37,277 nucleotides of DNA from Spirochaetia bacterium (GTDB lineage Bacteria > Spirochaetota > Spirochaetia > Treponematales > Breznakiellaceae), in assembly GCA_025997675.1 (NCBI GenBank), contig BNUX01000023.1, forward strand, positions 1 through 37,277, written 5' to 3'. The first letter of the stretch is position 1. Each line of letters begins with the position of its first letter. The notes beneath the pieces were generated by a model that worked only from the letters and a program-made list of their open reading frames with translations, had not been told where the DNA came from and ran no database searches. Positions 30,630 through 37,277 of the stretch are shown here, piece after piece. The translations under genes were made by a program, and so were the position numbers.

Positions 30630-32864
30630 ATGGTGGCATATATTTCCAGGAAAAAGGCCCTGGTCCGGCTGATGCTTTCATTTTCCCTTGGCGCCGCCGT
30701 ATTGACCCTGGCGTGGGAGGTCTTGAAGGGACCGCGGCTGGGTCCCCACTACGATTATCTCCTTACCTTTATGGAAAGCGCCCCCGTGTCCGGAGAATTG
30801 CTGCTCATCGAAACCCGGCTGCCCCAGCCCGATATCGCCGGGACCATTGATGCCGCCCCCGTGGATATGGTTGTGGAACCTGCGGTGGCGGCCCAGGTGG
30901 TGATGACCCTGGCGGAGATGAACGCCGCCTCCCTCGTCATCCAGGCTCCGCTTGCGCCCTCGACCGGGTTAGACCCCGGCTCTGTGCCTCCGGAAGAACT
31001 CCGCCTCCGGTTTGAGGGGGAGTTCTTCCTGGTGGAACGGAATATCAGGAACCTCTTTGAAGCCATCAGGCTGGGGTTTATCCTGCCCGCCGAGGCGGAA
31101 CGGTATGTGGGGGAGCTGGTAAATATCACCACCCGGGGGAAGGACCGGCTCCTGGGGGTGCTGCTCCCCCAGGATAGGCAGAACCGGAGCCCCCTGGAGC
31201 AGGCTTCTGCGGTTTTTGGCCCGGACAGGGCGGACCCCGGTCTCCGCCTATGGCTGCCCGGCGGGAACCTTTATTTCAAGCCCCAGCCGGATTGGGACGG
31301 CAAAATCCGCCGTATTGCCCCGCTGGAGCATATCGTCTATGCCGCCCTCAAAAACCGCCTTGAAACGGAGCCTCTGCCCGGGGCGCTGTTCTTTGTTCCG
31401 GTGACCGAGGGGGATTTCCGGCGGATTCCCCTGGCGGCGTTTCTGGAGTACGAGGAGGCGGACCGGGAGCTCTACCGGCTTTTAACCGCCGCCGAAAGCC
31501 AGGGCATCTATGCGGAGCTTACCCCGGAAAACTACCCCGGCTATCTCTACGAATATGCCCGGGATGTGCGGGAGGAACTGCTGCGGGAAGGCGACGGGGA
31601 CAGGAAGGTCCGCTGGCTTAACGCCCGGGCAAAGTACCTCCAATCCCTGGAGGACTTTTTCACCGGTCCCTCGGAGGCGAAGTTGGTAGGGGGATATGAG
31701 GAGTTGATCGCCGCCGAGTCCCTGGATGTAGAGGGCATACGGCGGATCACCGCCTTACGGAATGAGCTGATCCTGACCTTCCGGACCCTGCGGGACCGCT
31801 ATGCCGCACTTATGGGGATGCGGGCAAACCTGGAACGTACCCTATCCGGCTCTTTCTGCATCATGGGCGCCCCGGACCCGGACCTAGAGACCTCCGCCCT
31901 TCTGGCCAACACCCTCCTTTCAGGCTTTTCCCTCCACCCCGGTGATGACCGGGGGACCCTGTGCTGGTCCCTCCTGGGGCTGTTCATCATCATGGCGGGT
32001 ATTGCGTTAGTCGGTCCCTGGATTTCCCTGGGGGTGGGCCTGCTCCTGACCGCCGTATTGGGGGCGGCCTTTTCCTATTACTTTATCCTCACCGCCATTT
32101 GGATGGACCCCCTTATCCCCCTCAGCGCCGCCCTTGCGGGCCTATCCTTCTCCTTCGCCTTTGCCCTCCTTGCCAAGCGCCGCGCCGCCGCCCGACTCCG
32201 CCGCGCCTACGGTTCCCGCATGGCCCCGGCCTATTTGAACCGCCTTATCCGGGCGGGCGGCCCCCGTCCCACCGAGACCCTGCCGGCCAATGCCGCCATA
32301 GTGGCGGTACGGGAGGGCAACCTGAGCGGCATAGAGAACCGGAGCAGCCCCCGGGAAGCCGCCCGTGCGGCAGCGGCCTTTCGGGAAGAGGTTTTCCGCA
32401 TTGCCGGCCGCGCCGGGGCGGTGATGACCGGTTTCGAGGGGGACCTGGCGATGTTCGCCCTGGGCTCCCCCCAGGAGCGGCAGGCCATGAAGAAGATGAA
32501 GACCCTCCACCCCTACGTAGACGGTCCCGGCGCCAATAGCCCGGCGGCACGGGCCGCAGAATTGGTGGTAACCACCATCAAAGATGGCCCCCCCCAGGCC
32601 GCGTCCTGGCATTTTGCCATTGATACCGGTATTTGTTGTTTCTCCTGGTCTCCTGCCGCCGGCCTTGGCGCCGTAGGCCGCGCTGCGGTTACCGCCCGGC
32701 TTTTCTCCACCCTATGTTCCCGGTATAAAACCCGTGTCCTCATAAGCGGGCGGGTCGCGGAAATGCTGGAGGAGGACCCTGCCGGGGGCTTGAAAAAGCT
32801 GGGGGTGGTGGTGGATGAGGAAAGCGGGGAGCGGGAGGAGTTTTACGCACTGGGGGATGAGTAA
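30630..32864 (+). CDS. CHASE2-like sensor with degenerate class III cyclase domain
   Basis: The protein has about 744 residues. An N-terminal membrane helix is followed by a large extracytoplasmic region with CHASE2-like traits (GELLLIETRLPQPDIAG..., VVEPAVAAQVVMTLAEMNAASLVIQAPL). About three membrane helices follow (GTLCWSLLGLFIIMAGIALVG onward), then a C-terminal cyclase-like fold (ANAAIVAVREGNLSGIE..., GFEGDLAMFALGSPQE, RVLISGRVAEML). The first metal-binding Asp, normally in an FTDIRGFT-like motif, is replaced (AAIVAVREG), and the VN..SR pair is not seen. Catalysis is therefore doubtful, and it may act as a regulatory or pseudo-cyclase. The start is uncertain: a TATACT lies directly before ATG 30630, and ATG 30672 is an alternative. 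It converges with the ATPase gene at 32877. Confidence 0.7.
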   Translation: MVAYISRKKALVRLMLSFSLGAAVLTLAWEVLKGPRLGPHYDYLLTFMESAPVSGELLLIETRLPQPDIAGTIDAAPVDMVVEPAVAAQVVMTLAEMNAASLVIQAPLAPSTGLDPGSVPPEELRLRFEGEFFLVERNIRNLFEAIRLGFILPAEAERYVGELVNITTRGKDRLLGVLLPQDRQNRSPLEQASAVFGPDRADPGLRLWLPGGNLYFKPQPDWDGKIRRIAPLEHIVYAALKNRLETEPLPGALFFVPVTEGDFRRIPLAAFLEYEEADRELYRLLTAAESQGIYAELTPENYPGYLYEYARDVREELLREGDGDRKVRWLNARAKYLQSLEDFFTGPSEAKLVGGYEELIAAESLDVEGIRRITALRNELILTFRTLRDRYAALMGMRANLERTLSGSFCIMGAPDPDLETSALLANTLLSGFSLHPGDDRGTLCWSLLGLFIIMAGIALVGPWISLGVGLLLTAVLGAAFSYYFILTAIWMDPLIPLSAALAGLSFSFAFALLAKRRAAARLRRAYGSRMAPAYLNRLIRAGGPRPTETLPANAAIVAVREGNLSGIENRSSPREAARAAAAFREEVFRIAGRAGAVMTGFEGDLAMFALGSPQERQAMKKMKTLHPYVDGPGANSPAARAAELVVTTIKDGPPQAASWHFAIDTGICCFSWSPAAGLGAVGRAAVTARLFSTLCSRYKTRVLISGRVAEMLEEDPAGGLKKLGVVVDEESGEREEFYALGDE

Positions 32865-32885
32865 CCTAGAGCGGCCTCATCCCCC
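32852..32885. terminator. Inverted repeat joining two convergent gene ends
   Basis: GGGGGATGAG (32852-32861) pairs with CTCATCCCCC (32876-32885), a perfect 10-bp stem that includes both stop-codon regions. There is no T-run, so terminator function is only likely from its position. Confidence 0.5.
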
Positions 32886-34478
32886 CACCACGGTAACTTC
32901 CCCATCCACCACCCACTGTAACCGTTCCTCCCAGGCGGGCTTATCGGCTCGGCGGTCGAAGATAACCAGGTAGCAGTCTGCGGGGCCGCCGTCAGAGGAA
33001 CGGAGGGCGCGCCGTCCCGGGGTGGGGGCGAAGGTGTCCCGGTACCGGAGTATCTGCTTTTTCCCCTCAGCCATGACCCCTTCAAAGGTCTTTCCCTGCC
33101 GGATGAGCTTTACTTCGATAATATCCCAGGAGCCGTTATATTCCACCGCCAGGTCCATCCGCCCCCGCCCTGCGGCGTACTCCCGCTCAATGCGGCCGTT
33201 TCCGTTGATAACCCGCTGGAGGAAGGCCATCAGGAGCAGGTGGGGGAAAGCCTCCGGGTACTTCATCATTACTTCCCAGGCTTCGGAATTGGTGTGCCAA
33301 AAGTCCTGGAACTCACGGAGCAGGGCGTCCATGTCCAGGGTTCCGTCCGGCTTTTGCCACCGCCACTCCGGCTCGGTAAGGGCCATTTGAGCGCCGTAGG
33401 TGAGCTGCCGGGCTATCACTTCCCGGTAGATGGGGTTCGCTATGGTAGGGCTCTTGCCGGTTTCGGCGGATACCAGGCCCAGGTCCAGGCAGAGCCGGAA
33501 CGCTTCCCCTTCCGCTATAAAGGGGTCCGGTTCACCGGTGATAAGGGTTTCCATGAGCTTACGAACCCGGCTGTCATCCATCCGGTACACCAGGGCGTCC
33601 AGGTGGGTTTCCCGTGCCTCTATCATTTGTTTGCGGGCTAAGAGGATATGGTCAATCGTTACCGTTTCAGTGCTGTCCTCATCCAGAACCCTCATGGTGG
33701 CCCGCTTGAACAGGGAATTGACTATCCAGGGCTGGCCCTTGGACTGCTCGTAAACATAATCCAGGGCCTCCGGGGTAATCTGTTGGCCGTTTTCCTTGGT
33801 CCTCTGGGCAAAGAGGCGGGTTATGCCATCCTTTTGAAAGTTGGATAGGGTTGCCGAGTCTTCCTTAATGTTGAAGGGAGAACCGGGATTGGGGGCAACA
33901 CCGTCCTTGGCAGCGGTGATGTAGTCCTTAAGGTCCCGCATACCTACCAGGGCGATGGAGATGGGGAATTTGCCAACCCCACGGGTGGCAAACCCGTCCC
34001 GTAACTGACGGAGGAAGCTGATAAGGGCTTCTCCGGTAAGGGTATCAACCTCGTCAAAGAGGACGATCAGGGGTTTGGGAGCGGTCAACTTTGACCAATT
34101 TGTCAAGGTCTTATTCAACATACTGGAAGGGGTATCCCTATCGGTTTTGGGGACAGGCAGACCATACCATTCAGCATACGTCGAAATGGCTTCATATATG
34201 TTCGGCATGGCCTTTTCCACTTCGGTCACCCCCTGGCAACGCTCCACCGTTACATAACAGGCAGCCGCAGTGCCGGCGGCGTTTATCTCCCGCGCCCAGC
34301 TTTGGAGGAAGGTCGTCTTTCCGGTTTGCCGGGGGGCATGGAGTACCCAATAGAGCTGGTCCCGTATATAGCGGTGCAGCTGGGAACCTACCAGCCGTTC
34401 CTCCGGGGGCAGCATATAGTGCATCTCCGGGCGGCAGGGGCCGGTGGTATTGAAAAAGCGGACAGGTCGTTTATCCAT
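32877..34478 (-). CDS. AAA ATPase fused to PD-(D/E)XK nuclease-like domain
   Basis: The protein has 533 residues. FFNTTGPCRPEMHYMLPPEERL is the typical opening of the AAA_35-like proteins. Walker A is LHAPRQTGKTTF (about 46-57), Walker B is PLIVLFDEVDTL (about 136-147), followed by a winged-helix-like region. The C-terminal module GRMDLAVEYNGSWDIIEVKL has the Asp...Glu-x-Lys layout of PD-(D/E)XK nucleases. Such proteins are widespread in anaerobes, often in many copies, with no settled role; defence or mobile DNA functions are suggested. I use ATG 34478, because the longer upstream frame is low-complexity and lacks homology. A TATACT -10 ends 7 nt before the ATG, so the mRNA may be leaderless. 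Confidence 0.8.
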   Translation of the reverse strand: MDKRPVRFFNTTGPCRPEMHYMLPPEERLVGSQLHRYIRDQLYWVLHAPRQTGKTTFLQSWAREINAAGTAAACYVTVERCQGVTEVEKAMPNIYEAISTYAEWYGLPVPKTDRDTPSSMLNKTLTNWSKLTAPKPLIVLFDEVDTLTGEALISFLRQLRDGFATRGVGKFPISIALVGMRDLKDYITAAKDGVAPNPGSPFNIKEDSATLSNFQKDGITRLFAQRTKENGQQITPEALDYVYEQSKGQPWIVNSLFKRATMRVLDEDSTETVTIDHILLARKQMIEARETHLDALVYRMDDSRVRKLMETLITGEPDPFIAEGEAFRLCLDLGLVSAETGKSPTIANPIYREVIARQLTYGAQMALTEPEWRWQKPDGTLDMDALLREFQDFWHTNSEAWEVMMKYPEAFPHLLLMAFLQRVINGNGRIEREYAAGRGRMDLAVEYNGSWDIIEVKLIRQGKTFEGVMAEGKKQILRYRDTFAPTPGRRALRSSDGGPADCYLVIFDRRADKPAWEERLQWVVDGEVTVVGG

Positions 34479-34540
34479 GCCTCTGAGTATACATGAATAT
34501 GGCGAAGCATGATAAGGGGCTGCCGGGACGGTGAGGCCCG

Positions 34541-34933
34541 CTACAGGGCGCGCCCTATCTGTTTGTCGCCGTGGACACCGACCAGGCACTGTCGGTTGCA
34601 GTCCACCATGATGTCCATATCTTTCAGGGGGATTGCCCCCAGGAGGACCTCCGGAGCGTTGGGCATTAACCGGGGCCGGCAGATCATGGATCGGTCTTTC
34701 CAATGTACCTCTACCGGGTCCGTTGTTTGACAATCATCGCCGCTACCGCTTCCCGTAATCCGCAGTTCCAGGGCTTGCCGGACGGCTTCGTTGATGACGA
34801 GCGTATCGGCGCCCGTATCCGCCACAACCTGTAGGGTCGTTTCCCGAACCTCCGACTCTTTGATATACCCTCGCCTCACATCTATCACATCACCTACGTT
34901 TTTCAGGGTGATTTCGTCATACACCGTTCCCAT
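34541..34933 (-). CDS. Retropepsin-like aspartic protease (clan AA)
   Basis: The protein has 130 residues. The active-site strand LQVVADTGADTLVI carries the DTGA motif (Asp39-Thr-Gly-Ala) and is followed by a helix, then the second hydrophobic segment VLLGAIPLKDMDIMVDC, as in single-domain bacterial retropepsin-like proteins that act as homodimers. No signal peptide or membrane segment, so cytoplasmic. The start is supported by GGGAGGTAACA directly upstream of ATG 34933. It lies upstream of the AAA ATPase gene on the same strand with a 62-nt gap. Substrate is unknown; the motif is clear but whether it cleaves is not shown. Confidence 0.8.
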   Translation of the reverse strand: MGTVYDEITLKNVGDVIDVRRGYIKESEVRETTLQVVADTGADTLVINEAVRQALELRITGSGSGDDCQTTDPVEVHWKDRSMICRPRLMPNAPEVLLGAIPLKDMDIMVDCNRQCLVGVHGDKQIGRAL

Positions 34934-34973
34934 TGTTACCTCCCGGTACTACGGCTAGGGCCGCCCCCCCCAC

Positions 34974-35014
34974 AAAAAAAGGGGAAGACCGGGGCATAGT
35001 GCCCAATCTTCCCC
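34974..35014 (-). terminator. Rho-independent terminator of the 35035 gene
   Basis: Minus strand: GGGGAAGATTGGGC, a short loop, GCCCCGGTCTTCCCC, then TTTTTTT. Strong stem with a U-tract, just after the lipoprotein gene stop. Confidence 0.85.
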
Positions 35015-35034
35015 CCTGCCTAAGAATGGTACCG

Positions 35035-35466
35035 TCAGTCAACCCACTCGACTTCGATAACATCACCATCAGAAAGGAAATATTCCTCCCCGCCGTCAGC
35101 TGATTTCTTTTTTAAGCTATAACCAGATACCGTAAGTGTTTTACCGTCAGATGACAATTTAGCTTTTGAGTTACCATAGCCTTTGTCTGACTTAAACGTA
35201 AGGTCGTTCCCGGACTTGGTATAGGTGCCTTCATCCGTAATGGTTGCCGCCGCCAGAACTGCAGCCGGAATACCGGCTCCGGACGCGGATACGGTAAGTT
35301 TATACTTGTTACCGGATGACAACTCAGCCTTCACTGTCACCGTCATGCCAGGATACGATGTATCCTCATACTCATAAGTACCGAATTCACAAGCCGCCAT
35401 CACCAAACTAAGACCCAGAACAACGAGCAGGCCCATAAGGACCCTTGAAACTTTGAAGCTTTTCAT
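35035..35466 (-). CDS. Small lipoprotein of unknown function
   Basis: The protein has 143 residues. Signal peptide MKSFKVSRVLMGLLVVLGLSLVMAAC ends in a MAAC lipobox. The mature part is a small beta-rich domain with regular turns (YEYEDTSYPGMTVTVKAELSSGNKYKLTVSASG, DEGTYTKSGNDLTFKSDKG, SDGKTLTVSGYSL), like calycin-type or DUF lipoprotein domains that hold a small ligand. No family is recognised with confidence. A GGAAGGAGG ribosome site precedes the ATG and a strong terminator follows, so it is a single-gene transcript. The region 35467-35756 upstream holds a CCCCACAAGGGG hairpin and the repeat block, with no gene. Confidence 0.7.
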   Translation of the reverse strand: MKSFKVSRVLMGLLVVLGLSLVMAACEFGTYEYEDTSYPGMTVTVKAELSSGNKYKLTVSASGAGIPAAVLAAATITDEGTYTKSGNDLTFKSDKGYGNSKAKLSSDGKTLTVSGYSLKKKSADGGEEYFLSDGDVIEVEWVD

Positions 35467-35593
35467 TTAAAAGCCTCCTTCCTCTATATGAACCTCCCCA
35501 CAAGGGGCGGTTTCTTCTCCGCCGGTCACCCGACGCAAAATACCAGTTACGGAGAATGTATCATGTCATATCCAAACGGTCAAGACCCTTCAA

Positions 35594-35706
35594 CAAGCTT
35601 GGAGCGATCCTACAACAAGCTTGGAGCGATCCTGCTACAAGCTTGGAGCGATCCTGCTACAAGCTTGTAGCGATCCTTCTACAAGCCTTAGTGAAGCCCC
35701 TTCACC
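35594..35706. repeat. 22-bp palindromic repeat block, copy B
   Basis: Four 22-bp units of CAAGCTTGGAGCGATCCTGC plus TA type begin at 35594, 35616, 35638 and 35660, followed by the tail CAAGCCTTAGTGAAGCCCCT. The tail matches the block at 18564 at most positions and carries a GTGAAG-CCC-CTTCAC hairpin. Copy A and copy B share direction and tail but have different unit numbers. Confidence 0.85.
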
Positions 35707-35717
35707 GTATCGCCGGA

Positions 35718-35746
35718 TTGTCCAATCCTCATTAAAACGGTATGCT
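35718..35746 (+). promoter_or_regulatory. Promoter of the SpoIIE-type phosphatase gene
   Basis: TTGTCC (35718-35723), 17-bp spacer, TATGCT (35741-35746), then 10 nt to ATG 35757. The predicted leader is only a few bases. Confidence 0.5.
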
Positions 35747-35756
35747 CCGGGTATAA

Positions 35757-36950
35757 ATGGATGAACAAAGCGCTATAGCCCCCGTCAAAGCGCCGGGACA
35801 GTATTTTTCCCCCCTCCAGATTGGCTCCATTGTAGAGCTCATCCCGTTTTTCCCGGTTGAATCCGGCGTACTCGGGGCCTTCTCTGCCGTCAGAACCGGC
35901 CGGGAGGTGGTTCTGGTAGCCCGGAAGGGCAAGCTTTTTGGGCTTATCCCCTGCGGTACCCTGGAAAAGATCCTCAACCGGGGCGGCACGGTCTTACCGG
36001 ACCTGACCGCCTACCTGATTCCGCCCCTGGGTATCGTCGATGCCTTCACCTCCCTTGACGCGGTGATGGCGCGCTACATCAAGGGGGAAGCGGGGAATGG
36101 CGCCGGCTGGTTTGTGGTTCTGCATAAGGAGTCCTACCTGGGGGTGGTGGGGCTCCGCAAGATAATTGAGTATACCAATACCATGCGGGTCCGGGACCTT
36201 GTCCAGGCGGGGGAGATACAAAGGCACCTCCTGGACAAGTCCCGTGTTACCGATCCCCGGTTCCGGGTTCTGCTATACAACAAGATGGCCCATGAGTTGG
36301 GGGGTGATTTTTACCGGGTATTCCGGAGCGACAGGGACCGCTACCTTATCGGGTGTTTTGACGTAGCGGGGAAGAACATCTCCGGGTCCCTGGCGACCAT
36401 GTCCCTTGGGGCCTGTTTTTCCGCCCTGGAACTCCTCACCTTTAAGGGATGCCCGGAGGAGATCACCCGGTTTATCAATTCCCTAGTCCGTGATGTAAGT
36501 CCTCCGGGGCTTTTCATCACCGCCGTATTATTCTACGTAGATTTCACCACCGGGACCGTGACCATCCACAACTGCGGTTTTTCCCCGGCGCTCATCTTTG
36601 CCCCCCGCGACACCCGGATCGCCTACAAGGTCCTCCAGCCAAGCCTTCCCCCCCTCGGCATCCAGGAAGAGCTGGCCCTGGAGACCGGCCAGACCATCCC
36701 CATCCGGCCGGGTCTCCGGCTCACCGCCTATTCCGACGGCCTGACGGACATGACCAACATTCACCGGGAGCGCTACGGGGAGGAGCGGACCTTTACCCTA
36801 TTAAAGAAGTTCCAGAGGATTCCCCAGCCCCGTCTTCGCGAACTTCTGGAGAAGGAGATAGCCCTTTGGATAGGGGAAGAGCCCGGGGCCGCGCTACGGG
36901 GCGCATCCCTAGCGGACGATGTCACCTTGGTAGATATTCGGTTCGGGTAG
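35757..36950 (+). CDS. PP2C-type (SpoIIE/RsbU) serine phosphatase
   Basis: The protein has 397 residues. The C-terminal half is a SpoIIE/RsbU-type phosphatase: GGDFYRVF (metal-binding Asp), FDVAGKNISGSLATMSLG, NCGFSPALIF, LTAYSDGLTD and the closing DDVTLVDI motif. The N-terminal 145 residues contain CBS-like or sensor segments (VVLVARKGKLFGLIPCGTLEKIL, GWFVVLHKESYLGVVGLRKIIEYT) that probably control the enzyme. Such phosphatases dephosphorylate anti-anti-sigma proteins and so switch gene expression; no partner gene is in the window. The start ATG 35757 has no ribosome site, but a promoter -10 ends 10 nt before it. Cytoplasmic: no signal or membrane segment. Confidence 0.85.
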   Translation: MDEQSAIAPVKAPGQYFSPLQIGSIVELIPFFPVESGVLGAFSAVRTGREVVLVARKGKLFGLIPCGTLEKILNRGGTVLPDLTAYLIPPLGIVDAFTSLDAVMARYIKGEAGNGAGWFVVLHKESYLGVVGLRKIIEYTNTMRVRDLVQAGEIQRHLLDKSRVTDPRFRVLLYNKMAHELGGDFYRVFRSDRDRYLIGCFDVAGKNISGSLATMSLGACFSALELLTFKGCPEEITRFINSLVRDVSPPGLFITAVLFYVDFTTGTVTIHNCGFSPALIFAPRDTRIAYKVLQPSLPPLGIQEELALETGQTIPIRPGLRLTAYSDGLTDMTNIHRERYGEERTFTLLKKFQRIPQPRLRELLEKEIALWIGEEPGAALRGASLADDVTLVDIRFG

Positions 36951-36966
36951 TGGTATACTACGACCC

Positions 36967-37277
36967 ATGAACGACGACCACCTAAACTGGCACGGCGCCT
37001 TCTACGACGCAATCCGCCTCGAGCTGGAGGACTACCTGGACATCCTCACCTTCGAGTTCGAGCATCAACTGAACACCGACCCCTTAATCATCGACGCGCT
37101 TATTTTAAAGAAGAGGAAGCCGGTAGTGATAGAAAAGAACATCGCCACAGTATTCAAAACGACCAACATAGTGGAGTTCAAGAGCCCCGAAGACTATTTA
37201 TCCATAGGTGATTTCCACAAAGCCATAGCCTACACACATTTATACTGCGCCACGGCACAAGACGCATCCATTACCGA
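36967..37277 (+). CDS. PD-(D/E)XK nuclease-like protein, 3' end beyond the window
   Basis: The frame from ATG 36967 (MNDDHLNWHGAFYDAIRLELEDY...) runs off the end. LIIDALILKK followed about 25 residues later by NIVEFKSP gives the Asp and Glu-x-Lys pattern of PD-(D/E)XK enzymes. The HGAFYDAI start resembles Rpn/transposase-like hypothetical proteins common in treponemes. Only 103 codons are visible. A TATACT -10 (36954-36959) ends 7 nt before the ATG, with only a weak -35 and no ribosome site, so the message may be leaderless. Confidence 0.6.
   Translation, partial: MNDDHLNWHGAFYDAIRLELEDYLDILTFEFEHQLNTDPLIIDALILKKRKPVVIEKNIATVFKTTNIVEFKSPEDYLSIGDFHKAIAYTHLYCATAQDASIT

Noticed and set aside
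36985..37005. Possible sigma-54 promoter (TGGCACG) near 36985
   Set aside because: The -12 element with GC at the right spacing is missing, and the word is inside a coding region. No convincing -24/-12 site was found in the window.

Overview
The window looks like the chromosome of a spirochaete, most likely a Treponema of the termite-gut type. This is inferred from gene content: a run of secreted and lipoprotein genes with relaxed lipoboxes, class III cyclases, a single-chain pyruvate:ferredoxin oxidoreductase, TPR proteins, FecR/FnIII proteins, DUF6273-type lipoproteins, and house promoters ending in TATACT. No rRNA, tRNA, CRISPR array, insertion sequence or phage module was recognised. Species cannot be fixed from the sequence alone.

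Layout. Positions 1-1960 form a decayed accessory patch: a truncated DUF1015 gene, two antitoxin genes each overlapping by 14 nt the start of a wrecked or vestigial PIN-toxin gene, a nine-copy 21-bp tandem repeat followed by a terminator, and two tiny hydrophobic ORFs. Positions 2085-3842 hold rpoN (sigma-54) and hpf. From 4127 to 10755 a plus-strand operon encodes only exported proteins: two paralogues sharing a C-terminal LPP20-like domain, a 6-TPR lipoprotein, a 20-TPR protein, a proline-rich protein and a glucosaminidase-like enzyme. It is driven by a clear TTGACG-17-TATATT promoter with a foldable leader. Converging on it from 18511 to 10773 (minus strand) is a second envelope locus. It encodes a Cache/HAMP adenylate cyclase, a FecR/FnIII membrane protein, an outer-membrane barrel carrying a roughly 180-residue RRLEEQ-repeat helix, and then, from its own promoter, a von Willebrand A protein with apparently permuted motif order plus an out-of-frame SPOR domain.

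Positions 18671-26184 carry an HU-like/DUF4469 protein, two duplicated lipoproteins with hypervariable C-termini, an intact VapBC-type pair, a lipoprotein and a beta-barrel protein. Positions 26253-30519 carry nifJ and a lipoprotein. Positions 30630-37277 carry a CHASE2-like protein with a degenerate cyclase domain, an AAA ATPase-PD-(D/E)XK protein, a retropepsin-like protease, a lipoprotein, a SpoIIE/RsbU-type phosphatase and the start of a PD-(D/E)XK-like protein. Two copies of a 22-bp palindrome-containing repeat family lie at 18564 and 35594.

How the genes may work together (inference). The two convergent loci look like one envelope-associated unit. A membrane cyclase senses a periplasmic signal. 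Its translationally coupled partners span the inner membrane, the periplasm (FnIII repeats and a long single helix) and the outer membrane. The SPOR and glucosaminidase-like products would act at peptidoglycan. This is the most promising candidate for an undescribed system here. A second theme is that several promoters end 7-11 nt before the start codon, which suggests leaderless mRNAs.
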